From Pseudodonghicola flavimaris (GTDB lineage: Bacteria > Pseudomonadota > Alphaproteobacteria > Rhodobacterales > Rhodobacteraceae), in the NCBI RefSeq assembly GCF_030164425.1, contig NZ_JASNJD010000014.1, positions 1 through 64,000 on the forward strand: a stretch of 64,000 nucleotides of DNA. Reading direction: 5' to 3'. The notes beneath the pieces are model-generated. The model did no database searches. It was not told the DNA's origin and saw nothing but the letters and a program-made list of their open reading frames with translations. Within the stretch, counting starts at the first letter, position 1, and every line of letters starts with the position of its first letter. The translations under genes were made by a program, and so were the position numbers. Shown here one piece after another: positions 1 through 8,068 of this stretch.

Positions 1-187
1 GCGCGCAAGTGGTTAGGATTGCTGAGAGGGCAAAGCGGTTGGGGCGGTGAAACCCAAAGTGCCATCGAAATGATGCCTTCTCTTTAATGTGAAGGGCGGA
101 AAGTGTGAACTTGCTGCGGTCGTCCCGAATGACCGGTTTAAGGCGTCCCAACAGCGAGGTTCAGAACTTCAGCAATGAATTCTTTAA

Positions 188-688
188 TCAGTCGCACTGC
201 ATTGCGAACCGCAATAGACGTCTTCGAACTTCATTTGCGGGCAGTCGGCACCTTGGATGAGCGAAGAGGTCGCTCAGGCCCCGATGCAAGCGATCAAAGG
301 CTACATGATTTCCGTCGGCGAGTTGATCGAACAGCCAGATGACACCGTGCATGTCGATTTGCTCGGCGACAGCCAGTTCGCGGAGCGTGCCGTCACCAGT
401 CAATAACCCCCATTCCCGCGATTCAGCGATGGCAAACGCGAAGGTATCGGGAACCGAGAGCCGCCTATGCTGTCGGTTTACGGCGGTCGCGCGCCGCAAC
501 TCGACAGGTGTGAGCTCCTCTATCCGCAAGCCAAGTTGTATAAGTCTGTCGCCGAGTTCACCGGCAAGTTCCCTCTCATAGAGCAGGTCAGGCACGGCAA
601 ACTCGAACGGCAGAAGGAACATCTCCTCAAGCAGGGTCGCCCTTTCTAGGTCAATCAGGACCGATGTATCCGAAACGAGAATAGGCAA
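188..688 (-). CDS. PIN-domain protein (putative ribonuclease/toxin)
   Basis: The 166-aa product opens with ILVSDTSVLIDLE, the first acidic motif of PIN-domain Mg-dependent ribonucleases, and has later acidic positions (VPDTFAFAIAE, LLTGDGTLRELA) where the family places its other metal ligands. The start is TTG, 3 nt after the stop of the HTH-ImmA gene, so the two are probably translationally coupled; the next Met is at residue 23 and would remove the first catalytic Asp. PIN proteins paired with Xre-ImmA (COG2856) proteins have been predicted as toxin-antitoxin pairs, so one reading is toxin plus antitoxin/protease. The alternative is an accessory nuclease of the divergent CBASS operon. Family fairly sure; role inferred. 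Confidence 0.75.
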   Translation of the reverse strand: MPILVSDTSVLIDLERATLLEEMFLLPFEFAVPDLLYERELAGELGDRLIQLGLRIEELTPVELRRATAVNRQHRRLSVPDTFAFAIAESREWGLLTGDGTLRELAVAEQIDMHGVIWLFDQLADGNHVAFDRLHRGLSDLFAHPRCRLPANEVRRRLLRFAMQCD

Positions 689-691
689 GTG

Positions 692-1756
692 TCAAACCGC
701 CACCTGATCCAGTCGCTTGTCGAGTTCCCGCACGGAAATGCCGAGAAGTTCGGCGGCGCGAGATTCTCCAATGACACCTTCAGCGAGCGCGCGGTAGCAA
801 AGCCTCTCGAAACGCCGCGGCTCCTCCACATCGGGGGCCAAGCTCTCCGGTTCCTCATAGGGTGCCGTGCGCCATCCGCGCTCAGCAAATATCTTGAACA
901 GCCGGGCACATGCCGGCTGACTAATAATCCCAAGATCCTTGCAGCGGTAAGCGAGAGCCTGAATGCTCACGCCGAAGCGTTTTTTCAGGGCGACCAGTTC
1001 TCCAATGCTGATCGACGACCGATGAGCACCGATTTCCGCACGCAGGACGTCGGCCGGCATCAGGAAGGCACCGGCGAACCGGTGTGCAGCCTTCTCCTCA
1101 TCGACCCCACCTGAAGGTGCGATGACCATGTGGCCGAGTTCATGTGCCAGGTTGAACCTCTTGCGTTCGGACCACGTGCTCCGCTTGATGACGATGACAC
1201 GGGCGGCATCGCGTTCCTTGCGCCGCACCTTGGCAGCGAGGCCATCGACACTGTCGAGGTCGAGCGAGAGCACCTTGATCCCGCGCTCCTCCAGAAGCTC
1301 AGCAAGTTGAGGTATTGGGTCGTTTCCGAGGCCCCAATCCTCGCGCACGGAGCGGGCGGCATCTTCCGCGTCGCGGACGTCGGCGACAGGGTGGGGAGCA
1401 CTGCGCGGCTGCTCCCATTCGACGCTTCGCATTTGGAGTAAATCCTCCACGGCCAGATAGCGCTCGAGCAGATGAACTGCACGCGCCTCCAGCGCGGCTT
1501 CTTCCTTGGACGACGTTCCCACCTTCTTGCGGAAATCCACGCCTTCGAGCGAAAGCTCGTCTTCGCTCAAGAGGTATTCCTCGGAGACGTGGAGCGCCTT
1601 GGCGAGCGCGATCAGGACACGCGAGCTGGGCATATCCTCGTTTCGCTCATACTTCCCAATGGCTTGGGCGGAGACAATCCCACCCATCGCATCCGCGAGC
1701 GCGCGGAGCGAAAGACCCGACGCGGAGCGTGCGACCTTGAGCTTTCTTCCGATCAT
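692..1756 (-). CDS. HTH (Xre) - ImmA/IrrE metallopeptidase fusion regulator
   Basis: 354 aa. Residues 1-65 form an Xre-type helix-turn-helix (LSLRALADAMGG...IGKYERNEDMPSS). Residues 200-215 hold NLAHELGHMV, the HExxH zinc motif of the M78 ImmA/IrrE peptidases (H205, E206, H209), followed by EEKAAHRFAGAFLMP as in the family. A GGAGGC ribosome site precedes the ATG. The gene is divergent from the CBASS operon and co-directional with the PIN gene. Known: ImmA/IrrE peptidases cleave HTH repressors, and separate CapH (HTH) and CapP (metallopeptidase) proteins control some CBASS operons. Inference: this single polypeptide could do both jobs, binding the inverted repeats at 1775-1819. It could equally be the antitoxin of the PIN protein. 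Confidence 0.88.
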   Translation of the reverse strand: MIGRKLKVARSASGLSLRALADAMGGIVSAQAIGKYERNEDMPSSRVLIALAKALHVSEEYLLSEDELSLEGVDFRKKVGTSSKEEAALEARAVHLLERYLAVEDLLQMRSVEWEQPRSAPHPVADVRDAEDAARSVREDWGLGNDPIPQLAELLEERGIKVLSLDLDSVDGLAAKVRRKERDAARVIVIKRSTWSERKRFNLAHELGHMVIAPSGGVDEEKAAHRFAGAFLMPADVLRAEIGAHRSSISIGELVALKKRFGVSIQALAYRCKDLGIISQPACARLFKIFAERGWRTAPYEEPESLAPDVEEPRRFERLCYRALAEGVIGESRAAELLGISVRELDKRLDQVAV

Positions 1757-1774
1757 GGTTGCCTCCTTGCGGCA

Positions 1775-1892
1775 ATCGGTTTACATTGCTACCACGTAGT
1801 GGAACTATTGTAAACCGATACCTCTTGAAATTGCGTTAACGGCCCGCCATCTTGGCCTTGCGTCCGGCAATTGGGACGTTTTTGTAAACCGA
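1775..1892. promoter_or_regulatory. Operator-like repeats between HTH-ImmA and CBASS promoters
   Basis: A perfect 11-bp inverted repeat, ATCGGTTTACA at 1775-1785 and TGTAAACCGAT at 1809-1819, lies just upstream of the HTH-ImmA start. A third half-site, TGTAAACCGA, is at 1883-1892, about 60 bp before the CBASS start codon. All are in the only non-coding gap between the divergent genes. The inferred role is binding of the HTH protein to repress itself and possibly the CBASS promoter. Confidence 0.7.
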
Positions 1893-1954
1893 GCTGAGCC
1901 GATGTAGAGGGGCTTCTGGTCGCGGCGAACAGTGACAGACTAGATGGAGAAGAC

Positions 1955-2899
1955 ATGGCGCTTACCAACACCGAGCTCCGCTACTACGATAGCAATGTAC
2001 TTCGCCTGCCTGCAGACAAGCGCAAGGACTACCACGCCCAAGTAGATCGCTTGATCGAAGCATTGCGCAGCAGCGTTAAGGACAAGACCGAGATCAAGAT
2101 CACCAAGGTTGTAAAGGCTGGCTCCTTCGCAAAGTTCACGATCCTGCGGAAGACGACCTACGATCCCGTTGATGTCGATGTGGTGTTCTACATTTCCGGC
2201 CGCGACGCGAGCAAGGAGACGCTCGACAGCCTCAGCACGACGATCCATGATCTGCTGATCAAGATTTACCCAAACAAATCAGTCGAAGATTTTGAAATTC
2301 AACGCAAAGCTGCCACGGTGACCTTCGTAGGGACAGGCCTGAGCGTCGACATTGTTCCTGTGATCGAGGACGAGGACCGCCCGGGCTATGGCTGGCAGTT
2401 CGATATCCACGACGGCTCGAAAATCCAGACCTGCGCGCCCTGCCAGGTTCAGTTCGTTCGTGACCGTAAGAACCAGGACGGCGATTTCCGCACGCTGGTT
2501 CGGATGGCAAAGAAATGGCGCAACTATGCGGAGATCAAGCCGCTCAAGTCCTTCGCCATCGAGCTGATCATGGCGCATGTACTCGCCACACAGGGCAAGG
2601 AGGGCAGTATTGAACAGCGATTCCGCAACTTCCTGCTCTACATCGCGCAATCCGGCCTAAAGGATCAGATCAGCTTCCCTGAGAACACGCTTCCTCTCGG
2701 CTCGTTCTCCGACGCGGTCGTGATCTTTGATCCGGTTTACAGCTTCAACAACGTCACCAGCCGGATTTCCGAGGCCGAGCGCCAAGAGATCGTCGCAGCG
2801 GCGCAGGAAGCCTGGGAGACGGTGAACTTCGCATCGGTCGAAGACGATGATGCGGTCTGGAAAGAGGTCTTCGGGCCGGGCTTCAAGGTGAAGGACTGA
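1955..2899 (+). CDS. CBASS CD-NTase, CdnC-like cyclic oligonucleotide synthase
   Basis: 314 aa, usual length for a CD-NTase. It shows the nucleotidyltransferase signature: GS at 56-57 (AGSFAKFT), paired aspartates D73 and D75 (VDVDVVF) and the third D132 (LSVDIVPV). The C-terminal stretch with PVYSFNNVTSR and WKEVFGPGFK resembles clade C enzymes as I remember them. Known: CD-NTases make cyclic di- or trinucleotides after phage infection, and clade C enzymes with HORMA/TRIP13 partners make cyclic tri-AMP. The product here is inferred, not shown. First gene of a five-gene operon; ATG preceded by GGAGA. The HORMA gene starts 2 nt after its stop. Confidence 0.9.
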   Translation: MALTNTELRYYDSNVLRLPADKRKDYHAQVDRLIEALRSSVKDKTEIKITKVVKAGSFAKFTILRKTTYDPVDVDVVFYISGRDASKETLDSLSTTIHDLLIKIYPNKSVEDFEIQRKAATVTFVGTGLSVDIVPVIEDEDRPGYGWQFDIHDGSKIQTCAPCQVQFVRDRKNQDGDFRTLVRMAKKWRNYAEIKPLKSFAIELIMAHVLATQGKEGSIEQRFRNFLLYIAQSGLKDQISFPENTLPLGSFSDAVVIFDPVYSFNNVTSRISEAERQEIVAAAQEAWETVNFASVEDDDAVWKEVFGPGFKVKD

Positions 2900-2900
2900 C

Positions 2901-3395
2901 ATGAGCCAGACGAGAACGGCTTCGGCCACCTATACGACAACCGATATCGAAAACGTCGTTCGGCGCGTTAAGGCAGATTTGGCCATGATCGCCGACAGCA
3001 CCGGGGCATGGACGCCTCAGCAGGCTGCCGATTACGCCCATGATGTCGAAGTGCTTGCCAAGGCGGGCTATCTCGCATGGGTGGATGTGACTCTGTTGCA
3101 GCATGGCATCGAACTAAAGGCCGTTCGCTTCGATGTCGATACCGACGCGGGAACGCTGAGCACTAGCCGTCCCGGTGGCGTGCTGTGGCCGCGCGTCGCC
3201 GGCGCTGAGCTGCGGATCGTGATAAGCTACACCAACGCGTACACTAACGCGGCTCGAGAGGCTACGAGGAGCAAGCTCAAGATCGGCTGGACCACATCTT
3301 ACGCCGACACCAGTCACTCTAGCCTCAGCTCGTCCGGTGGCCGCAATTATGTCAGCAGCACCTACGGGATGCAGAGAAGGGATTGGGCCGCGTGA
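2901..3395 (+). CDS. cap7: CBASS HORMA-domain activator (Cap7-like)
   Basis: 164 aa. The sequence follows the bacterial HORMA family 1 pattern: TYTTTDIENVVRRVKADL at the start, IADSTGAWT, AKAGYLAWVDVTLL, a SRPGGVLWPR segment and a C-terminal tail ending NYVSSTYGMQRRDW. Known: in type III CBASS the HORMA protein closes around a peptide, binds the CD-NTase and switches it on; TRIP13 re-opens it. It sits between the CD-NTase (1-nt gap) and the TRIP13-like gene (4-nt overlap), the order found in characterised systems. Only one HORMA gene is present, so this is the single-HORMA subtype. Confidence 0.88.
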   Translation: MSQTRTASATYTTTDIENVVRRVKADLAMIADSTGAWTPQQAADYAHDVEVLAKAGYLAWVDVTLLQHGIELKAVRFDVDTDAGTLSTSRPGGVLWPRVAGAELRIVISYTNAYTNAAREATRSKLKIGWTTSYADTSHSSLSSSGGRNYVSSTYGMQRRDWAA

Positions 3396-4288
3396 GCCAG
3401 CCGAGCATTTTTGACAGCGAGATGGAGCTCCCGAACGATACGCTGGCCAAGCGTGAAGGGAGCCTGCTCGGCTTCGAGCAACGCTACAACCGTGTTCACG
3501 ACCAGCTTCGTCTCTTGCTGAACGTCGGCGCACTCGGCGAATGGAACAGGAAACACCACGGCGGCAAGCTCGGGCTGTGCGACCTGGTCGCCGAGCAATA
3601 TCCACTGGTGATTTTCCACGGCGATGTCGGCACCGGCAAGACGGCAATGGCGGAATGCATAGCCAACCGCCTTGTGGCTGAGGCACGCAGTTCTGATTCG
3701 ATGCTGTTCAAGCTGTCGAACCGGGTGCGCGGCAACGGGATGGTCGGCGAAATGGGCACCTTGATCGCCGAAGCGTTCCGGAAGGTTACGCAGTCGGCTG
3801 GCAAAAACCGTCGCGCGATCCTGATCATCGATGAAGGCGACAGCCTAGCGGCATCCCGCGCGCAGGATCACAGCCACCATGAGGACAAGGTGGCTGTAAA
3901 CACCCTGATCCAGGGGATCGACGATCTCAGGCAGTATGGCGGACGGATCGTCGTGATCCTCTGCACCAATCGCCTGTCGGTTCTCGATCCTGCGCTGCGC
4001 CGCCGGGCCGCCATCACCGAGACCTTCAGCCGTCCCAGCGATGCCGAGCGCCAGCAGCTTTTCCAGATGGACCTTGCCGGTCTCGGACTCTCACAGCCCC
4101 AACTCGCCGAACTAACCCGGTTGACGGGAGCGCGGGACCGCCATCCGTCTTGGACTTATTCCGATATCCGGACCCGGCTGTACCCTGCGGCGCTCGCCAA
4201 AGCGTATCCCGACCGGCCCTTAAGTTTCGCGGACCTGACTGCGGTCGCGTCTAGCCTTCATGCGTCTCCGGTCATGGAGGACAAATAG
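3392..4288 (+). CDS. cap6: CBASS TRIP13/Pch2-like AAA+ ATPase (Cap6-like)
   Basis: 298 aa from the GTG that overlaps the HORMA stop as GTGA; a TTG 9 nt upstream is the alternative. Walker A GDVGTGKT is at 77-84 and Walker B ILIIDEGD at 143-150. The sensor-1/arginine-finger region reads VILCTNRLSVLDPALRRRAA. This is the single-AAA layout of bacterial TRIP13 homologues. Known role: ATP-driven remodelling of closed HORMA protein, which turns off cyclic nucleotide synthesis when no phage signal is present. Stop and next start overlap (TAGTG). Confidence 0.9.
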   Translation: MSQPSIFDSEMELPNDTLAKREGSLLGFEQRYNRVHDQLRLLLNVGALGEWNRKHHGGKLGLCDLVAEQYPLVIFHGDVGTGKTAMAECIANRLVAEARSSDSMLFKLSNRVRGNGMVGEMGTLIAEAFRKVTQSAGKNRRAILIIDEGDSLAASRAQDHSHHEDKVAVNTLIQGIDDLRQYGGRIVVILCTNRLSVLDPALRRRAAITETFSRPSDAERQQLFQMDLAGLGLSQPQLAELTRLTGARDRHPSWTYSDIRTRLYPAALAKAYPDRPLSFADLTAVASSLHASPVMEDK

Positions 4289-5454
4289 TGGCCCGGTCTC
4301 CTTTGTTCGGACGCCGTATTCACATCTCCGGCAGTGTCGTGAATGATCTGACGATCGCGCCGACGGCCGATGTCGAGGCGGCACGCGAACTGATCGCCCT
4401 ACTCGTCAAAGAACTCGTCAAACGCGGTGCCAACTTCGTCATTCCCGTCGACGACGAGCCCAAACGGAACGTCGATGGTCTGCCTGTTTGCTTTGACTGG
4501 CTGGTCTGGAAGACGGTGAAGGACAATCTCATCCTTCGGCCTCAGAATGTGCCGGGCCCCTTCATCGTCGCCGTGCAGCATCACAAGACCGAGGAGCAGA
4601 TACCCGACGAATATCTCGACCTGTGGGACGAGCTTCGGGCGTCCCAACTGATCAAGATCGAGAGCGCCGCCTACTGGAATATGAACAGTAAGCGCATGGA
4701 GGCGCAGGCGCGTTTCGGTGACGTGCTGCTTGCGCTCGGCGGCGATGAGGGGGTTTTGTATCTGGCGAACCTCTATCACGATGCCGGCAAGCCGATCGTG
4801 CCCCTAAACCTTCCGATCGGCGCCGAAACCAAGGGAGCGCGACGGCTTTATGCGTTTGGTCTCGCAAGTGCCCAGACGCGCCGCCTGTTCCAGATCGCCG
4901 ATGACGGCGATGCGCATGACTGGATCAACCGCATCGGCTTTCCCAAGCGACAGAGCATTCCCGATCGCGTCTCCGCCGTGATCGATCTGCTCGAATCTCT
5001 GGACCGCCCCAAGGCGTTTGCCGTGCGCCTCTTAAACCCCGTCCACGAAGATTACGCTAGCGTGCAAGATTTCTTCGACGTGGTAGCGAAGCCTGTGCTT
5101 GAGGACGATCTCGGGTACCGTCTGATAGTTATTGACGGACGGCAAACCTATGACCATCCGCGGATCGATCAGGAAATCTTTGCCAAGCTCCATCGTAGCA
5201 GCGTTGTCCTCGCCGACATCACTGGTGCCCGGCCAAACTGCTTTCTCGAACTGGGTTATGCGTTGGGACGCGGTCTGCCGACCATAGTCACTGTGCGAGA
5301 AGGTGCGAAACTGCCGTTCGACATCGCGACGTTCGCCGGCCATCACTGGAAAACAAGCGGCAGTGCCGATGACCGCCGGCGGGCGTTCCGCGAACATTGG
5401 AACGCAATCCGGAATCGCCCGACCCTCGTTCCCACGGAGCCGCTGATCTCATGA
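4288..5454 (+). CDS. Putative CBASS effector: SLOG/STALD domain fused to nucleoside deoxyribosyltransferase-like domain
   Basis: 388 aa, GTG start with GGAGG upstream. Residues 1-200 look like a SLOG/STALD nucleotide-binding fold: FGRRIHISGS near the N-terminus and LLALGGDEGVLYLANLYHD...IVPLNLPIG later. Residues 260-388 resemble nucleoside 2-deoxyribosyltransferase/TIR-like folds, with VVLADITGARPNCFLELGYA (D310, E321) where that fold keeps its catalytic glutamate, then GRGLPTIVTV. It occupies the effector position of the operon, where related clade C systems carry the NucC nuclease. I see no SAVED, NucC, patatin or membrane segment. Inference: cyclic nucleotide activates hydrolysis or transfer on NAD, ATP or another nucleotide. 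Domain assignment is by eye and moderately sure; chemistry unknown. Confidence 0.7.
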   Translation: MARSPLFGRRIHISGSVVNDLTIAPTADVEAARELIALLVKELVKRGANFVIPVDDEPKRNVDGLPVCFDWLVWKTVKDNLILRPQNVPGPFIVAVQHHKTEEQIPDEYLDLWDELRASQLIKIESAAYWNMNSKRMEAQARFGDVLLALGGDEGVLYLANLYHDAGKPIVPLNLPIGAETKGARRLYAFGLASAQTRRLFQIADDGDAHDWINRIGFPKRQSIPDRVSAVIDLLESLDRPKAFAVRLLNPVHEDYASVQDFFDVVAKPVLEDDLGYRLIVIDGRQTYDHPRIDQEIFAKLHRSSVVLADITGARPNCFLELGYALGRGLPTIVTVREGAKLPFDIATFAGHHWKTSGSADDRRRAFREHWNAIRNRPTLVPTEPLIS

Positions 5455-6011
5455 GAGGCCTGCGTGAAATATTTGTTTCTGTCGATGTGGAGACAGCGGG
5501 GCCGATACCCGGCGAATACAGCTTGTTGTCGATCGGGGCCTGCCCTGTGTTCGACCCGGACAACGGCTTCAGCTGTGAATTCAAGCCGATAAACGACAAT
5601 TTTGATCCAAAGGCGCTGGAAGTAGCTAGGCTTTCGATGAGAGAGCTGTACAATCGGGGAAGCGATCCTGAAGTGGCGATGAAGGCGTTTTCGGATTGGT
5701 TGGCGACCCTGGCTCGTCCCGGCGACACGCTTGTTTTCGTAGGGTTTAATGCGCCGTTTGACTGGTCTTTCGTGAACTACTATTTCCATCGCTTTGCGGG
5801 TAAAAACCCGTTTGGGTTCACAGCGCTGGACATCAAGGCGTTGTACATGGGAGCGACTGGTTGCTCATGGCGCAATACCCGTTCCAGCATAATTTCTGAA
5901 CATCTGAAGCCCACGCTTTCTGGAACGCACGACGCTTTGAGCGACGCCCGTTACCAAGCAGAAATCTTTCGATTGATTTGGTCTCTTATCCTTCCAAGGG
6001 CGGAAGAATAA
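5451..6011 (+). CDS. cap18: DEDDh 3'-5' exonuclease, Cap18-like CBASS accessory
   Basis: 186 aa from the ATG that overlaps the effector stop (ATGA). The exonuclease motifs are in place: D12 and E14 (SVDVETAG), D104 (GFNAPFDWSF), H160 and D165 (GTHDALSDARYQAEIF), i.e. the DEDDh subclass of DnaQ/RNase T. Known: Cap18 is a 3'-5' exonuclease found with several CBASS operons; its job there is not settled and may be degrading the signal or nucleic acid. It is the last gene of the operon and the convergent coupling-protein gene ends 78 bp further on. Confidence 0.83.
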   Translation: MRGLREIFVSVDVETAGPIPGEYSLLSIGACPVFDPDNGFSCEFKPINDNFDPKALEVARLSMRELYNRGSDPEVAMKAFSDWLATLARPGDTLVFVGFNAPFDWSFVNYYFHRFAGKNPFGFTALDIKALYMGATGCSWRNTRSSIISEHLKPTLSGTHDALSDARYQAEIFRLIWSLILPRAEE

Positions 6012-6088
6012 TTTCTGCGATCTCGGGTTCGCTTTGGCGACTATAGCCGTCATGCGTTTTGAAATAGCCGAATGGTCGCTGTGCCCGG

Positions 6089-8068
6089 TCACGCATACTC
6101 AGCCATAATGGCACGTGTCGTTTGAACTGCCTCCTCCAGTCCGGTCCTAGCCGCCTCGTCGATACCCAGCCTTGCCAGATCGACTAGCAACTGATCGGGC
6201 ACGCCATCACCAACTGCAGCCCGGGCAGAACGCCCTCGCGCGCGACGAGAAAACGAAGCGTTTAAAGCTGTCGTCCCTGTTGTAGGGTTATCATCGGCAA
6301 CCGTCGACACGGTCCCAGACCCCTGCGCCCCGGCTACCGCGCGCACCTCCCGCAACTCCTGCTTCAACTTCTCCACCGTCTCCCGCGTTTCGCTTATCTG
6401 CCGATCCCGCCTGAGCCCGTCCTCGTCAGGGTACGGGAGACTCCCCGCCTGACCCGCATGCAGCGCCTTCAGCGCTGGGTCTTCGAAATACTTGATCCGC
6501 CGCGCCCGGATCGGCATCTGCGCGTCGATGACAAGGATCACCTCATCGAGGTCCATTCGGCGGGCTTGGTCCTCGGTCAAGAGCGGCGTGTCCTCTGTCC
6601 GCTCAGATACACTGCGCCCTTCGAACGGGTTGCGCCCGACCGCACGCGACCGGGTCACCACGCGCTTTGTCGTCTTCCCCACAGCCTGGCTCAGTTCCTC
6701 GATCGTCTTCTGCTCGGAAGGTGTGAGGTAGAGCTTCACGCCCGCGCCGCCCTGCAACGACCGGCGGGTGTTCTCGCCATAGATCTCGTCCAGCGCGGGG
6801 ATCGTCTGAGTGACGATGGCGAGGTTGCCGCCAAAGGAGCGCAGCGTCTTGATGCTCTCGGCCACGATCGGCATTTTCCCGAGGCGGTCGAATTCATCGA
6901 GCATGATCATCACCGGCCAGGGTTCATCGTCGCCCGGCTCCTGCGCCTGCAGGGAGGCGATGAGGTCCGAGAAGAAGAGCCTGATCAGCGGGGCCAGGGG
7001 GCGGATCATCTCGGACTCGACCACGAGATAGATCGCGTGAGGGCGACGCCGTATGTCCCGGAAGGAGAAGTCCGAGGTCGCGGTGGCTGCGTCGATGGCA
7101 CGGTTGTCCCAGGTGTCGAGACCCGAGGTCATCAAAAGCGACAGGTAGGAGGTCAGGGTGTCGTTGTTGGTCGAGGCCATGCGCTCGAAGATCAGCTTGG
7201 CCGACCTGTTCTTCACCTCATGCGCGCGCTTCAGGTACTCCTTCTGCTTGTCGCCACCCGAGGCGGTGATGCGGTAGATCTCGCCGATGGTCGGCACGCC
7301 GCGCTCGAAGGCCAGAAGACCAGCTGCCACGAACAGATCGATGCCGCCTGCCAGGAGGCCGCTCAGCTTTTCGTTGTCGGTCTGCAGGAAGAGCTTGGCG
7401 GTGAGCTTCAGCTCCATCTGCTGCCGGTCAGGGTTGGTCATGGCGGCGATGCGCGCCAGCGGGTTATAGCGATGCGTCGGGCGGTCCCAGTCGGTCGGCG
7501 CGAAACGGAAGACTTTGTCGCCCATGCTTGCGCGGAAGCGTGAGGTCTCGCGGAAGTTCTCCCCCTTCACGTCGAGCACCACGGCCGAGCCTTTGTAGGT
7601 GAGCAGGTTCGGGATCACGAAGCCCACGCCCTTGCCCCGACCCGTGGGCGCCACGATCAGCGCGTGCGGGAAGGTCTTCGAGACGAGGAAGGGGCGCTTC
7701 GATTTCGGGGAGCCGAGCTTGCCGAGAAGGAAGCCGCCGCCCGGCTTGGCAAAAAAGCCGTTGCGCTTCATCTCGGGCCGGGTCTGCCAATGCGTGGTGC
7801 CGAAGCGCGTAAGCGCATCGCCGAGAAGCGTGACACTCAGCATCAGCGCGGCGATGCCGAAGCCCGCGAGGATCAGGTTTACCCAGAGGAAGTCCCGCGG
7901 TGCGCTGGTGCCGAGGGCTCGGTACTCGCGCGCAAGCAGGGTGACGTCGAAAGCGTTCGTCGACAGGCCATAGCGGATGGTCAGGTAGCCCGTCGCCACG
8001 GCATAGCCGATGGCGAGGCCAACCAGCGTCAGGCTCAGGATCCCGCCCGCGATCTTGCCCTTATCCAT
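6089..8068 (-). CDS. traG: Type IV coupling protein, TraG/VirD4 family
   Basis: 659 aa from the ATG MDKGKIAGG, which overlaps the relaxase stop by 8 bp; a longer in-frame start would run into the relaxase gene. Two N-terminal membrane helices (about 8-28 and 62-84) are followed by Walker A APTGRGKG at 140-147 and Walker B MIMLDEFDRLGKM near 360. DVKGENFRETSRFR and RYNPLARIA are typical of TraG. Known: this hexameric ATPase feeds the relaxase-DNA complex to a type IV secretion channel. It is the only T4SS-related gene in the window, so transfer needs channel genes from elsewhere. Confidence 0.93.
   Translation of the reverse strand: MDKGKIAGGILSLTLVGLAIGYAVATGYLTIRYGLSTNAFDVTLLAREYRALGTSAPRDFLWVNLILAGFGIAALMLSVTLLGDALTRFGTTHWQTRPEMKRNGFFAKPGGGFLLGKLGSPKSKRPFLVSKTFPHALIVAPTGRGKGVGFVIPNLLTYKGSAVVLDVKGENFRETSRFRASMGDKVFRFAPTDWDRPTHRYNPLARIAAMTNPDRQQMELKLTAKLFLQTDNEKLSGLLAGGIDLFVAAGLLAFERGVPTIGEIYRITASGGDKQKEYLKRAHEVKNRSAKLIFERMASTNNDTLTSYLSLLMTSGLDTWDNRAIDAATATSDFSFRDIRRRPHAIYLVVESEMIRPLAPLIRLFFSDLIASLQAQEPGDDEPWPVMIMLDEFDRLGKMPIVAESIKTLRSFGGNLAIVTQTIPALDEIYGENTRRSLQGGAGVKLYLTPSEQKTIEELSQAVGKTTKRVVTRSRAVGRNPFEGRSVSERTEDTPLLTEDQARRMDLDEVILVIDAQMPIRARRIKYFEDPALKALHAGQAGSLPYPDEDGLRRDRQISETRETVEKLKQELREVRAVAGAQGSGTVSTVADDNPTTGTTALNASFSRRARGRSARAAVGDGVPDQLLVDLARLGIDEAARTGLEEAVQTTRAIMAEYA

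Noticed and set aside
1-187. Partial gene at the left edge
   Set aside because: No frame with a ribosome site or recognisable protein; the stretch shows nothing I can support.
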